Made by a program: the position numbers and the translations under genes | The notes under the pieces: generated by a model | Database searches by the model: none | Seen by the model: the letters and a program-made list of their open reading frames with translations, nothing else | Told to the model about the DNA's origin: nothing | In this document: in pieces, positions 16,985-26,779 of the stretch | Numbering within the stretch: position 1 is the stretch's first letter | Layout of the letters: every line of letters begins with the position of its first letter | Assembly: GCA_017306415.1 (NCBI GenBank) | Contig: JAFKIL010000002.1 | Location: 532,605 to 596,604, forward strand | Origin: Microbacterium sp. | GTDB lineage: Bacteria; Actinomycetota; Actinomycetes; Actinomycetales; Microbacteriaceae | Length of the DNA stretch: 64,000 nucleotides | Reading direction: 5' to 3'

Positions 16985-18589
16985 GTGGACGACAGAGCGG
17001 ACGCCGCGCGCCTCGAGGGTTTCGAGCCGGACGGCGATGGTTTCTTCGAGCGTCTGCGCGACGTGGTGTCACGGCAGGACTGGAACGGCGCGAATGCGAT
17101 CGTGCGCGACGAGTGGTATGCGCTCGCCGCCGCCGACAGCGAGGTGACGATATCGATCCTCGAGCAGGTTCCCCCGAGTGCCTTGCGCACGAAGCCCTTG
17201 ATCGCGATGGAGCTCGGGATCGCCTACAACAAGCTCCGCTACCACCGACTCCGCGCTGTGCGCTACTTCGTCATGGCGGTGCGAGCGGCGCGGTCCTCCG
17301 GCCGGACGGAGCTCGACCCCATTGACCGGCTCCTCATCCGCGCGGCCGAGTCCGGCGCGTTCCGCCTCCTCGGCCGCACGGTGGCGTCGGTCAATGCCGC
17401 TCGGGCAGCGTCGCGGATCGCGGAGGACCTGACGGTCGACGAGCGCGCCGCGGTGAGGGATCTGCCGCGCGTCTACGCCGTCATCGGCGTCTCGCTACTG
17501 TACGGCGGGTTCCCTGAGGAGGCTCTCGATGCCGGCGCGCGCGGTCTCGCGGAGGCTCCCACGACCGTCCCGTCGAACGGCTTCGGCGCGCTGGCCCTCT
17601 TGACCGGCATCCACACCGCGAACGGCGACCTGCCCGATGCGCTCGAACACCTCGAGTACGCGCGGCGCGGACCGTGGACCGACGCGCAGCGCAACGGGTA
17701 CTCGGGCTCCCTGTACCGGGTCGCGGAGGCCGTCGTCGCGCTCGAAGCCTTCGACGTCGAGCGGGCCAGAGACGGGCTACGCTCGCTGCGGGCGCTGACG
17801 ACGGGGCGTCACGCGAACGAGCACTGGGCGACGATCGCCTCCACCGCCGCGATGATCGACCTCGTCGACGGGAATGCGGCGAAAGGTCTCGCCGACCTGG
17901 ACGCCTTCGCCGCCCTGCGCGGTGGGGAGGGTCGCGCGAGCCGCGCGCGCCTCGCCGGCATCCGGTCGCTCCTTCAGCTCGCACTGGGCAACCCCCACGC
18001 GGCGGCAGCGGTTCTCGATCGGGACGTCGAGGACCGGGCGACGTCGAGCATTGCGCGCGCCCGCGTCGCCCTCACGCTCGGGCAGACAGGGACCGCGCTC
18101 CAGCACCTGCGTGCCACGGCGCAGCACCAGCTCACTACACGACAGACGGCCGAGGCAGTGGCCCTCGAAGTGGCCATCCTCCTGAGGGTGTCGGCGACCG
18201 CGCGACGGGAGAGCGTGCTGCGGCGACTCGGGGCGCTCCTGGAGAGCTCGGGGCTGCGCCTTCCCCTCGTGCTCATGCCCGCCGAGGACGTACGTCGCGT
18301 GGCCGCCGGACTCGAGACCGTCGGGTTCGAGCACGTCACCGCGGCGATCCCGCGGTCATCGCTCTTCCTGGAGATCGATCCCGGCGATCTCCTTTCTGAA
18401 CGAGAGCTCGCCGTTCTCGCGCGCCTGGTCCAGGACCGCACCGTCGCCGAGATCGCCACATCTCTTGCTGTGTCGTCGAACACCGTCAAGAGCCAGCTTC
18501 GCAGCGTCTACCGCAAGCTCGGCGTGACAGATCGCCAGGGCGCGATCGCGATGGCACTGGAACTGCACCTGCTGGTCGACCGCGACTGA
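16985..18589 (+). CDS. LuxR-type regulator with long helical sensor region
   Basis: The 534-residue protein ends in a LuxR DNA-binding domain: LSERELAVLARLVQDRTVAEIA, then LAVSSNTVKSQLRSVYRKLGV (about residues 465-520). The preceding 450 residues are Ala-rich helical repeats resembling TPR-like arrays (repeated EALDAGARGLAEA and DALEHLEYAR type helices). No Walker ATPase is visible, so it resembles a MalT-type regulator lacking the ATPase. The GTG start has GAGGGAG eight bases upstream. It sits directly before the giant surface-protein gene and is the obvious candidate for controlling it, by position only. Confidence 0.85.
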   Translation: MDDRADAARLEGFEPDGDGFFERLRDVVSRQDWNGANAIVRDEWYALAAADSEVTISILEQVPPSALRTKPLIAMELGIAYNKLRYHRLRAVRYFVMAVRAARSSGRTELDPIDRLLIRAAESGAFRLLGRTVASVNAARAASRIAEDLTVDERAAVRDLPRVYAVIGVSLLYGGFPEEALDAGARGLAEAPTTVPSNGFGALALLTGIHTANGDLPDALEHLEYARRGPWTDAQRNGYSGSLYRVAEAVVALEAFDVERARDGLRSLRALTTGRHANEHWATIASTAAMIDLVDGNAAKGLADLDAFAALRGGEGRASRARLAGIRSLLQLALGNPHAAAAVLDRDVEDRATSSIARARVALTLGQTGTALQHLRATAQHQLTTRQTAEAVALEVAILLRVSATARRESVLRRLGALLESSGLRLPLVLMPAEDVRRVAAGLETVGFEHVTAAIPRSSLFLEIDPGDLLSERELAVLARLVQDRTVAEIATSLAVSSNTVKSQLRSVYRKLGVTDRQGAIAMALELHLLVDRD

Positions 18590-18741
18590 GCCGGTCGGGC
18601 CCTGCCGCGGCAGGCGGAGCGATGGCGCCCGCCGCCGGGTGAACACGGGGTGAAAACCCGGGGGCCCGCCCATCGTCACCGATAGCTTTCGGCGCGGGGG
18701 GAGTGCTTCGTCGATCCCCGGGGCGTGATCGGAGTGAGGGC

Positions 18742-21700
18742 ATGGCGGTGGCCGAAGGCGTGAACAAGCGGAAGGTACGGTATCGAGGCGAACGGAGGCT
18801 GTTCTCGCGGCGCACACTCGGGCGAGGTCGGTGCGGTCTCGCCGGTCTCGTCGTCACGCTGGCGGTCGCGCTCGCCTCGGTCGTGTCGCCGATGCCCGCG
18901 TTCGCGGCAGACATGTCGATCTCGATCAGTCCGACGACCACGACCACGGCGAGCAATGTCAGCACAACGTACACGCTGACCTACTCGTGCAGTAACGCCG
19001 CCGGCAGCTGCGCCGACTCCATCGTTACCATCCCCACGACCAGCCTCAACGGCAACGGCACGAACACCGACTTCTCGTCCTGGATCACGACGGGAACCTG
19101 TCCCGCGGTGAACAAGACGGTCGCCGGTCAGGTGTCGTTCACTCTCGGCGCTCTCAGCACCAGCACCAACACGTGCACCTTCAAGGTCCTCCCCCCCGAG
19201 TACACGACCCTGAACAACGCAACTGCGACGATCACGCCGACTCTCTCCAGCAGCAACTCTGCCTCGGCGACGGCCGCGCCGGCCACCCTCACGGTCACCT
19301 CCGGGCACAACAACACGCTCACGAACTCGATCCCGGCCAAGGCCATCTCCGGCAACACGGTCCAGTACACGATCACGTACAACTGTGGCGCGAACACCAA
19401 GACCTACAGCGGCGACATCGGCATCTCGAGCATCGTCATCAAGAGCACGCTCCCGGCGAACTTCGACTACCAGTCGGCCGGCTTCAGCGCCGGCATCCCC
19501 GGCACCGTCAACTATGACCCGGCGACGCGCGTACTCACATACTCCGACCCCACCGGCAAATCCTGTGGGAACCCACCGCTCAACATCTCCAACTACTTCT
19601 CCGTCATCGTGACCGGCAAGGCATCGACGAACGGGACCCCGGACGCGGTCGGGACCCAGATCTGCGGCTCCGCCTCCGCCACATGGACATACATCGACGG
19701 CGTTCCCGGCTCCGGCTCGACCTCCACGGTCTGCTCCACTGTCATCAACCTGGCGACCACGGTGACCAAGACGAGCGCGGCTCCCTCCACGCTCGGCAAC
19801 ATCGGACAGTACGGGGCGGCGGACAGCGGTGCCGCCGGTCCATACGTCTACCCGGGCAACTGGGACACCTCCGGCGCCACGGCCTACTACGACATCACCG
19901 TGGCGACGGTTCCGGCGGCAACGAACTCCGGCATCGCGTACGACATCAAGGACCCGTTGCCGTGTCTGACGAACGGCTCGAACAACAACTACACGTCGGC
20001 CGCTGTCGGCGCCCCCTGCACGAGTCCCGCTTTCATACCGACGCTGCTCCAGCCCAACGGGTACACCGCCACGACCGCCGACACCATCACGCTGGTGTAC
20101 ACGGACGGCACCACTGGCACGGTCGCCTACACGACCGCCAAGAGCGGTTGGGTCATCCCGGCCACGCCCGCCGTCGCCGAGGTCGACATCCCCGCCGTCA
20201 GCGCCGAGGGTTCGAACACAGCAGCCTCGATGCGCTTCCGGCTGTACGGCTACGCGTCCGGCGCGGTTCCGACGAACGCGGTACTGACCAACCGGGTCTC
20301 CTCGACCCCCTTCGCTGCCGGGGACACCAGCACTCCGCTCCTCGCCGCCCAGACCGCGAGCTCGCGCCTCCTCGTCGTCGCGCCGCCGGCGAACAATGCG
20401 GCAATCATCTACCCCGGCCTCACCACGGCGCAGATCGGCACCACCTGCACGGCGAACGCGGTCCTCAACAGCAGCACGAACGGCGCCTACAGCAACCGCA
20501 TCGAGGTTCCGACCGCGCCTTCCGCCGCGATCTACATCGACTATCTTGCGCCGGCCGGCACGACCGCGGTCAACGCGGCAACGACGGCGTTCCAGCTCAA
20601 CACACTGAACACCAATGGCTCGGGCGGCAAGTCATTCACCACGGCGGCCATCGCGCCCACGGTGACCCAGAACTACAACGGAACCGGGCGATTCCTGGTC
20701 CAGTACGTCATCCCGCCCGGTGCGATCACCACCCCGGGCTATTACAAGGTCCTCTCCACGAGCTTCGTCGGGCTGACCCTCGAGGCGGGCTGCGCCGGCA
20801 CCTACACCAGCGACATTACGGTCGGCTACGGTGCCGCGCTGGCGACGTGCTACTTCAACAACTACTCGAGCGCGCACATCGAGCCGGCTCCCATGTACCC
20901 CACGGGGACGACCGACCTGCGCTCGAACGGCAGTCCGATCGCGAACAACTACTGCGGCTACTCCTCCAACATCGTGATCACCCCGGTCAAGCCCGGGTTC
21001 AGCGTCGACAAGACCGTGCAGGGCAATCTCGACCCGACCCCGATCGGGAGCGGGGGCACCGGACACGTGAGCGTGGGCGGTGGCACCGCGACCTACACGG
21101 TCACCTTCACGAACAGCGGCGAATCCAATCTGAACGACCCCGTCATGTATGACCTGCTCCCGCGAATCGGCGACACCCGGGCATCCTCGACGACGGCGCG
21201 CGCGTCGCAGTTCCCGGTGTCGCTGACGAGCATCGGGACTCTCCCCGCGGGCCTCACGGTGGCGTATTCGCAGGCGGCCAATCCGTGCCGACCCGAGGTG
21301 CTCGCGTCCAACTCGGGCTGCACAGACGACTGGTCGACCACCGCGCCGTCGCCGCTGTCCAAGACCACCGCGCTCCGCTTCGCATACAGCGGCAAGGTGC
21401 TCGTCACCGACGGCTTCTCGGCGACCTACACGGTCTCGACGCCGCCGGCGGCAGCGGGCAGTACGGCGTGGAACAGCGTGGGGACGAACGCATATGCCGC
21501 GAGCGCCCTGGTCGGCGCGGCGGAGTCGTCGCTGACCGGCCTCCAGGCGCAGAGCGCGCAGCCGGCGATCACGAAGACGGCCGACCGGTCGACAGTGGAT
21601 GCGGTGGGTCAGTCGGTGACCTACACGTTCACAGTGACGAACAACACCGCGGTGACGCTCAGCAACGTTCGGGTGTCGGATGCGCTGGTGGACTCGGCGA

Positions 21701-24507
21701 CCACGAGCGTCGCGCCGACCGCGACCTGTGCCGCGCTGTCCAACCCGGTCGCGACCTGCGCCGGTGCCGTGACCACGTTGGCCCCCGGTCAGGCGGCGAC
21801 CTTCACGGCGACGTACGTGGCGACCCAGGCCGACCTCGACCACGGCCGGATCTCCGACCAGGCGACGGCCACCGCGAACCCGCCGAGCGGTCCTGGGCTG
21901 TCCAACAGCAGTGGGGTGGTGACGGTGTCCGCCGTCCAGTCGGGCGCGCTGACCCTGGTCAAGGCGGCGGACCCAGGCACGGTCGACTCCGTGGGCGAAA
22001 CGGTGAACTACACGTTCCAGGTCGCCAACTCGGGCAACGTGACGCTGCGCAACGTGGACATCGTGGAGGGGACCTTCACCGGTTCCGGTGCGCTGTCGGC
22101 GATCACGTGCCCGTCGGGCTCGCTGGCTCCCGGTGCGTCGGCGGACTGCACCGCGTCCTACCCGGTGACCCAGGCGGATCTGACGGCGGGCTCGGTCGCG
22201 AACACGGCCACCGCACGGGCCGTCGACCCCGCAGGTACGGCGATCACATCGGCCGCGTCGACCGCGACGGTGACGGTGAACCAGGTCGCCGGGCTGTCGA
22301 TCGTGAAGTCGGCGAGCCCGTCGTCGGCGGCGGCGTACAACGCCGGTCAGCTGATCACGTACACCTACGTGGTTTCGAACACCGGCAACATCCCGGTGAC
22401 GGGCATCGCGGTGAACGAGCAGGCCTTCACCGGCACGGGTGCGCTCTCGGCGATCTCCTGCCCGGCGACGTCGCTCGAGCCGGCGGCGCAGTTCTCGTGC
22501 ACCGCGACCTACACACTCACTCAGGAGGATGTCGATTCGGGGTCGTTGACGAACACGGCGAACGCGACCGGCACGACCGCCGCCGGCCCCGTGACCGCAG
22601 ACGACTCGACGGTGACCACGCCGCAGGAACCCGTCGGGAGGCTGACGCTCGTCAAGACGGCCGACACCGCGTACGTGAATGTGGCCGGTGACGCGATCGC
22701 CTACACGTTCGCGATCCGGAACGCGGGCAACGTGACTATCCACGACGTCTCCGCCGACGAGACCGCGTTCTCGGGCAGCGGCGGCGAACCCGCCATCAGC
22801 TGCCCGGCGAGCACGCTGACTCCGGGCCAGCAGATCGAGTGCACCGCGAGCTATACCGTCACCCAGGCCGACATGAACGCGGGGAGCATCGTGAACACCG
22901 CTCGCGCGACCGGTCTCGACCCGACCGGTGCGGACGTCGCCTCGGCGACCTCGACCGCGACCGTCACCGCGAACGCGGTCCCGGCGATCTCGCTGCTGAA
23001 GTCGGCGGACGTGACCTCGTACGCTTCGGTGGGTGGCGACATCACGTTCTCGTTCCTCATTACGAACACGGGAAACGTCAGCCTCACTGGCGTCGGCATC
23101 TCCGAAGACGCCTTTACCGGCAGCGGCGCGCTCGACACGGTCGACTGCTCTACGACGACGCTCGCTCCCGGTGAGTCCGAGACATGCACATCCGGCTACG
23201 AGACCACCCAGGCCGACCTCGACCGCGGGAGCGTGGACAACACCGCTACCGCCTTCGGCGAACCGTCCGGCGGCACGACCGTCGCATCGACGTCGTCGAC
23301 CGTGAGCATCCCCGCGGTGCAGTCGCCCGCTCTGACGCTCGACAAGACCGTCGATCCGGGAACAGCGGACGCCGCCGGTGACAGCGTGACCTACACGTTC
23401 CACGCGACCAACACCGGCAATGTGACCCTGACGGGGCTGGCGATCGCGGAGTCCGCGTTCTCCGGCACCGGCGGGCTGGCGGCACCGGACTGCGACACTG
23501 CCGCGCTGAAGCCGGGCGCGGACGTGACCTGCACCGTGACCTACCAGGTGACCCAAGCGGACGTGGACGCCGGGACGGTCACGAACACGGCGGTCGCGTC
23601 CGCGGCGGTCGGGGGCACCGCCGTGTCCTCGGACCCGTCGACCGCGACCGTCTCGATCACCCGGCGCGCCGCCCTGTCGCTCGTGAAGTCGGCATCTCCG
23701 ACGGCGCCGGCGGACTTCCGTGCGGGGCAGCAGATCACCTACTCGTTCGTGGTCACCAACACCGGCAATGTGACGATCGCTTCGCCCGGGGTGGAGGAGA
23801 CCGCCTTCACCGGTACCGGTGCGCTCGCGGCACCGAGCTGCCCCCCCACGGCATCGCTCGCGCCCGCCGCGCAGATGGTCTGTTCGGCCGTCTACACGGT
23901 GACCCAGTCCGATGTCGACGCGGGCTCGATCTCCAACAGTGCGACGGCGACAGGTTCGCCGCCCGCCGGTGTCACGGCGATCATCCCTCCGACGTCGTCG
24001 GTGACGGTGCCGGAGGCCGCGAATCCTTCGCTCGGGCTGGTGAAGAGGACGGACGCTCGCAAGGTCTCGGCGATCGGGCAGATCGTGACGTACCGCTTCA
24101 CGGTCACCAACACGGGCAACACCACAGCCAGTCATGTCGCCATTCGCGAGGGCGCCTTCTCGGGGCACGGCGTCAAGCCGGCGGTCGACTGTCCTGCAGC
24201 CGAACTCGTCCCCGGTCAGACGGTGTCGTGCACGGCGACCTACATTGTCGTGGCGGCCGATCTCGATGGGTCCGTGCTGACGAACACGGCGACCGCCGTC
24301 AGCGTTTCGCCGAATGGAGTGAGCGTGGTCTCCGACCCGTCGACCGCTCGCATCACTGATGTCGCCGTCTCTGCGGAGTCACCGGCCGATCCGCTGCCCG
24401 TGACTGGCGGCACGGTCGCCTGGGGAGCCGGGATCGTTGGGTTGGGCTTGATCGTGATCGGGCTGACCTTCACCGTCATACGCCGCCGTCGACGAGCCGA
24501 GCACTGA
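18742..24507 (+). CDS. Giant LPxTG-anchored surface protein with DUF11-like repeats
   Basis: The 1,921-residue product has a basic N-terminus, a hydrophobic signal (about residues 33-55) with a probable cut after AFA, and a Thr/Ser/Asn-rich region of about 880 residues. Eight tandem DUF11-like beta-sandwich repeats of about 117 residues follow, then LPVTGG, a membrane helix and RRRRR. Sortase would therefore link it to the cell wall. Such repeats usually make rigid stalks for adhesion or surface layers; the ligand is unknown. ATG 18742 has GGAGTGAG upstream and is preferred over the upstream in-frame start at 18703. No sortase gene is in the window. Confidence 0.9.
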   Translation: MAVAEGVNKRKVRYRGERRLFSRRTLGRGRCGLAGLVVTLAVALASVVSPMPAFAADMSISISPTTTTTASNVSTTYTLTYSCSNAAGSCADSIVTIPTTSLNGNGTNTDFSSWITTGTCPAVNKTVAGQVSFTLGALSTSTNTCTFKVLPPEYTTLNNATATITPTLSSSNSASATAAPATLTVTSGHNNTLTNSIPAKAISGNTVQYTITYNCGANTKTYSGDIGISSIVIKSTLPANFDYQSAGFSAGIPGTVNYDPATRVLTYSDPTGKSCGNPPLNISNYFSVIVTGKASTNGTPDAVGTQICGSASATWTYIDGVPGSGSTSTVCSTVINLATTVTKTSAAPSTLGNIGQYGAADSGAAGPYVYPGNWDTSGATAYYDITVATVPAATNSGIAYDIKDPLPCLTNGSNNNYTSAAVGAPCTSPAFIPTLLQPNGYTATTADTITLVYTDGTTGTVAYTTAKSGWVIPATPAVAEVDIPAVSAEGSNTAASMRFRLYGYASGAVPTNAVLTNRVSSTPFAAGDTSTPLLAAQTASSRLLVVAPPANNAAIIYPGLTTAQIGTTCTANAVLNSSTNGAYSNRIEVPTAPSAAIYIDYLAPAGTTAVNAATTAFQLNTLNTNGSGGKSFTTAAIAPTVTQNYNGTGRFLVQYVIPPGAITTPGYYKVLSTSFVGLTLEAGCAGTYTSDITVGYGAALATCYFNNYSSAHIEPAPMYPTGTTDLRSNGSPIANNYCGYSSNIVITPVKPGFSVDKTVQGNLDPTPIGSGGTGHVSVGGGTATYTVTFTNSGESNLNDPVMYDLLPRIGDTRASSTTARASQFPVSLTSIGTLPAGLTVAYSQAANPCRPEVLASNSGCTDDWSTTAPSPLSKTTALRFAYSGKVLVTDGFSATYTVSTPPAAAGSTAWNSVGTNAYAASALVGAAESSLTGLQAQSAQPAITKTADRSTVDAVGQSVTYTFTVTNNTAVTLSNVRVSDALVDSATTSVAPTATCAALSNPVATCAGAVTTLAPGQAATFTATYVATQADLDHGRISDQATATANPPSGPGLSNSSGVVTVSAVQSGALTLVKAADPGTVDSVGETVNYTFQVANSGNVTLRNVDIVEGTFTGSGALSAITCPSGSLAPGASADCTASYPVTQADLTAGSVANTATARAVDPAGTAITSAASTATVTVNQVAGLSIVKSASPSSAAAYNAGQLITYTYVVSNTGNIPVTGIAVNEQAFTGTGALSAISCPATSLEPAAQFSCTATYTLTQEDVDSGSLTNTANATGTTAAGPVTADDSTVTTPQEPVGRLTLVKTADTAYVNVAGDAIAYTFAIRNAGNVTIHDVSADETAFSGSGGEPAISCPASTLTPGQQIECTASYTVTQADMNAGSIVNTARATGLDPTGADVASATSTATVTANAVPAISLLKSADVTSYASVGGDITFSFLITNTGNVSLTGVGISEDAFTGSGALDTVDCSTTTLAPGESETCTSGYETTQADLDRGSVDNTATAFGEPSGGTTVASTSSTVSIPAVQSPALTLDKTVDPGTADAAGDSVTYTFHATNTGNVTLTGLAIAESAFSGTGGLAAPDCDTAALKPGADVTCTVTYQVTQADVDAGTVTNTAVASAAVGGTAVSSDPSTATVSITRRAALSLVKSASPTAPADFRAGQQITYSFVVTNTGNVTIASPGVEETAFTGTGALAAPSCPPTASLAPAAQMVCSAVYTVTQSDVDAGSISNSATATGSPPAGVTAIIPPTSSVTVPEAANPSLGLVKRTDARKVSAIGQIVTYRFTVTNTGNTTASHVAIREGAFSGHGVKPAVDCPAAELVPGQTVSCTATYIVVAADLDGSVLTNTATAVSVSPNGVSVVSDPSTARITDVAVSAESPADPLPVTGGTVAWGAGIVGLGLIVIGLTFTVIRRRRRAEH
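21565..24350 (+). repeat. Eight tandem DUF11-like coding repeats
   Basis: Each unit of about 350 bases encodes the pattern L-x-(L/I)-V-K-(S/T)-A-D, then VTYTFxVTNTGNVTL, an F(T/S)G(T/S)GAL turn, a Cys, LAPG, a second Cys, and Y-x-V-T-Q-A-D-V-D-A-G. Units begin near 21565, 21945, 22290, 22640, 22980, 23325, 23670 and 24025. Divergence between units is substantial at the DNA level, so the array is not a recent expansion. Confidence 0.85.
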
Positions 24508-24556
24508 AGGTCTGGGGGCCGCCGATGACCCGAAACTCTGTGGCCCTCAGTTCACT

Positions 24557-25135
24557 TCATCCGCGGATGCCGGCGTGGTTCAGGCGGCGGGTCACCAGAG
24601 CGGCTACACCCGCCGCCGCGATCTGTCCCGTAAGCCTGCCGAGCAAGGTGAGCACGAGCAGGCCGATCCCGATACGTTCGGGGTTCATCACCGGGAGAGA
24701 GACGACGAAGAGCATCACACCGCTGACGGCCGCCGCGACGAAGTAGTCGCTCTCGCGAAGCGGGCGACGTCGCCGCTGAACCGCGAGCGTGGCGTCGAAG
24801 CTGACTCCCGAGATCACCAACGGCACAACGATGAGCGGGCCGAGCGCCGTGAACCCGACCGAGAGCACACCCATGAAGACCCCGACGAGCGTCGCGGCCC
24901 AATCGAATCCGAGGGCGCGGCGTGCAATGAAGGGCAGGAGGCTGTGGATACCGGCCACGAACGCGTAGGCCGGAGGGAACGCGGCGGCGAGCGCGGAGGT
25001 CGCGGGGGAGACGACGCCGAGGACGAGAGCACCGATCGCCCCGAACCCGGCGCACACCAGAAGACTCCGGGTCGAGATCCGTCTCCTTCGACGCTCACGG
25101 GGGACTGCGGCTGGATCTTCAGCATCTTCGGGCAT
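24557..25135 (-). CDS. Multi-pass membrane protein, ECF-transporter S-component-like
   Basis: The 192-residue product has a charged N-terminus (RERRRRR) and about five or six hydrophobic helices, including LVCAGFGAIGALVLGVVSPA and LIVVPLVISG. The small size, many Gly/Ala helices and the FPPAYAFVAGIHSLLP loop resemble substrate-binding S components of ECF vitamin transporters. The match is not firm and no ECF ATPase gene is near. It is convergent with the giant surface-protein gene, with 49 bases between stops. The ATG at 25135 is chosen over upstream in-frame codons because the extra residues look non-coding. Confidence 0.6.
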   Translation of the reverse strand: MPEDAEDPAAVPRERRRRRISTRSLLVCAGFGAIGALVLGVVSPATSALAAAFPPAYAFVAGIHSLLPFIARRALGFDWAATLVGVFMGVLSVGFTALGPLIVVPLVISGVSFDATLAVQRRRRPLRESDYFVAAAVSGVMLFVVSLPVMNPERIGIGLLVLTLLGRLTGQIAAAGVAALVTRRLNHAGIRG

Positions 25136-25527
25136 CACCCACATTCCATCACGCAGGGACCTGCGGAGTGCAGCGAACTGCCTGACGCAGCTGCGGACAC
25201 GGATGCGGAGGCCAGCACTTGTCTGGATGGCCGTGCCCACACCGCGCCCACATCCGGCGGCGATCGAACCACATCGAAGGGTGTTCGAGCGTAGTCAGTC
25301 GAACGTTGAAGCAGTGGCATTCCGGTGTTCTCTAGGCAACGAGAGTGGCGAGGTACGGAGCTCGTTGGGTTCACATCCCGCCCGGCTGGAGCTCTTTGTG
25401 CTGCTGTGCGGTGGTGCGCATCCCGTCGCTCGCCTCGTCGAGGCTGCCACTTCTCGAGGACATCGCGTACCGGTCGGTGCGCTCAGCGCTCTCTCGGCGC
25501 CCGCTGCGGCGCTGTCCGGCAGCCGAG
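25136..25527. other. Gene-free stretch with a tRNA T-arm-like sequence
   Basis: No supported gene lies in these 392 bases. At 25368-25383 the sequence GGGTTCACATCCCGCC resembles the T arm and 3' acceptor of a tRNA, and resembles GGGTTCAAATCCCACC in the tRNA-Ser at 16439. No complete tRNA can be drawn around it. It could be an attachment-site remnant or chance. Confidence 0.3.
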
Positions 25528-26523
25528 TCAGTCGTCGAGACGGATCACAGAGGCCCCCGGAATGAGGTGCGCGTCGAGGTATTCGATCGTCGGCGCCGGG
25601 CGATCACCCGGCGACTCGATGTGGTCGGCGATCAGGCGAGCCGCGTGCTTGGCGATCTTGCGGGTCGGCTGCACGATGACTGTCAGTTTCGGCACGAGCG
25701 CCTGGGCGAGCTCCCGGCTGTCGAACCCGACGAACGAGATGTCGCGGCCGATACGAAGCCCCGAATCGTTCACCGCAGTCACGGCGCCGAGGGTCAGTTC
25801 GTAGTTCGCGGTGAAGAGCCCGGTTGGCCGCGGCCACTGCGCGAGGAGCTCCTGAGCGGCACGATAGCCTGCATCGATCGTCAGCGGCACGAGACGCTCC
25901 AGGGCCGGGGCCACCGGGACCCCGTGAGACGTTAACGCGCTCTCGAACCCCTCGGTGCGCAGACGCATCGAGGAGATCATCGGTTCACCGCCGATGAACC
26001 CGATGCGACGGTGGCCGTGATCGAGGAGGTGCCGGGCGCCCAGCGCTCCCGCCGCCGCATTGTCGAGAAAGACGCCGTCGGCGTGGACGTCGTCGATGTA
26101 CCAGTCGACCATGACGACCGGGACGCGCGCGGCTGCGGCGCGCAATGCGGGCACATCGTGCGGAGAGGTGACCGCGACGATTCCGTCTACCATGCGGTCC
26201 ATCAGCAGGTTGACGGGATCGTCGCTGGCATCGGGGCTGGCTGCCACGATCACGCTGATTCCGCGCGGTCGGAGGGCTTCCTCGACGCCGGCGACGATCG
26301 TCAGGTGGAAGTCGTTGTCGAGTGCCGGCAGCAGAACCCCGACCGTCCGTGACCGTCGCGATCGCAGCATCCGAGCGTGCTGATTGGGTCGGAAGTCGAG
26401 CTGGCGGGCCGCCGATTCAATGGCTTCGCGGTTCGCCTCCAGAACGTTTCGTCCGTTGTAGTACTTGGATATCGTGGCGAGCGAGAGTCCGGTGGCTCGC
26501 TGGATATCCTTATAGGTCGTCAC
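25528..26523 (-). CDS. LacI-family regulator 1 of the fucosyl-sugar locus
   Basis: The 331-residue protein starts with a LacI HTH (YKDIQRATGLSLATISKYYNGR, hinge helix ARMLRSRRS). A periplasmic-binding-like sensor follows (TVGVLLPALDNDFH, LLDHGHRRIGFIGG, GLFTANYELTLGAV, ISFVGFDSRE). It would repress until a sugar binds. The first recognition residues (ATISKYYNGR) differ from the common STVSRVLNG, so its operator may be distinctive. A palindrome CGAATCGTTTCG lies about 90 bases upstream of its start and related sites flank the ABC promoter at 31241. I infer it autoregulates and controls that operon. Confidence 0.92.
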   Translation of the reverse strand: MTTYKDIQRATGLSLATISKYYNGRNVLEANREAIESAARQLDFRPNQHARMLRSRRSRTVGVLLPALDNDFHLTIVAGVEEALRPRGISVIVAASPDASDDPVNLLMDRMVDGIVAVTSPHDVPALRAAAARVPVVMVDWYIDDVHADGVFLDNAAAGALGARHLLDHGHRRIGFIGGEPMISSMRLRTEGFESALTSHGVPVAPALERLVPLTIDAGYRAAQELLAQWPRPTGLFTANYELTLGAVTAVNDSGLRIGRDISFVGFDSRELAQALVPKLTVIVQPTRKIAKHAARLIADHIESPGDRPAPTIEYLDAHLIPGASVIRLDD

Positions 26524-26610
26524 AGCCCCTCTTCCCTGGTCTTGCAGCCCACAGTCCTGCCGTTGTCTGGTACTCGCGTCCGCTCAGCATAATCCAGAGC
26601 GAGCCGGGCA

Positions 26611-26622
26611 CGAATCGTTTCG
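26611..26622. promoter_or_regulatory. LacI-type operator CGAATCGTTTCG
   Basis: The 12-base site is palindromic at 10 of 12 positions around a central CG, the layout of LacI-family operators. It lies upstream of lacI gene 1 and matches the two sites at 31213 and 31281. Confidence 0.5.
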
Positions 26623-26779
26623 ACCCCGTGCGTCCGGATACCTATTGCGCCGCAGTTCGATCGAGTCTGACGGGCGGAACGCCCTCGCCCGGACGGCCGG
26701 CCCGCCGGAGCCATTCCACGGACTCCGCGGCGGCCGCAAGTCACGAATGCCCGGTGCTCCTCGGGAAGAGATCCGCCGC

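Noticed and set aside
20632-24168. A very long open frame (about 1,180 residues) on the minus strand opposite the surface protein
   Set aside because: It is Arg-rich with no domain, signal or ribosome-binding site, and lies opposite a clearly coding repeat gene. High G+C leaves such antisense frames open.
25368-25383. A full tRNA gene at the T-arm-like sequence
   Set aside because: No acceptor, D or anticodon arm can be drawn around it.
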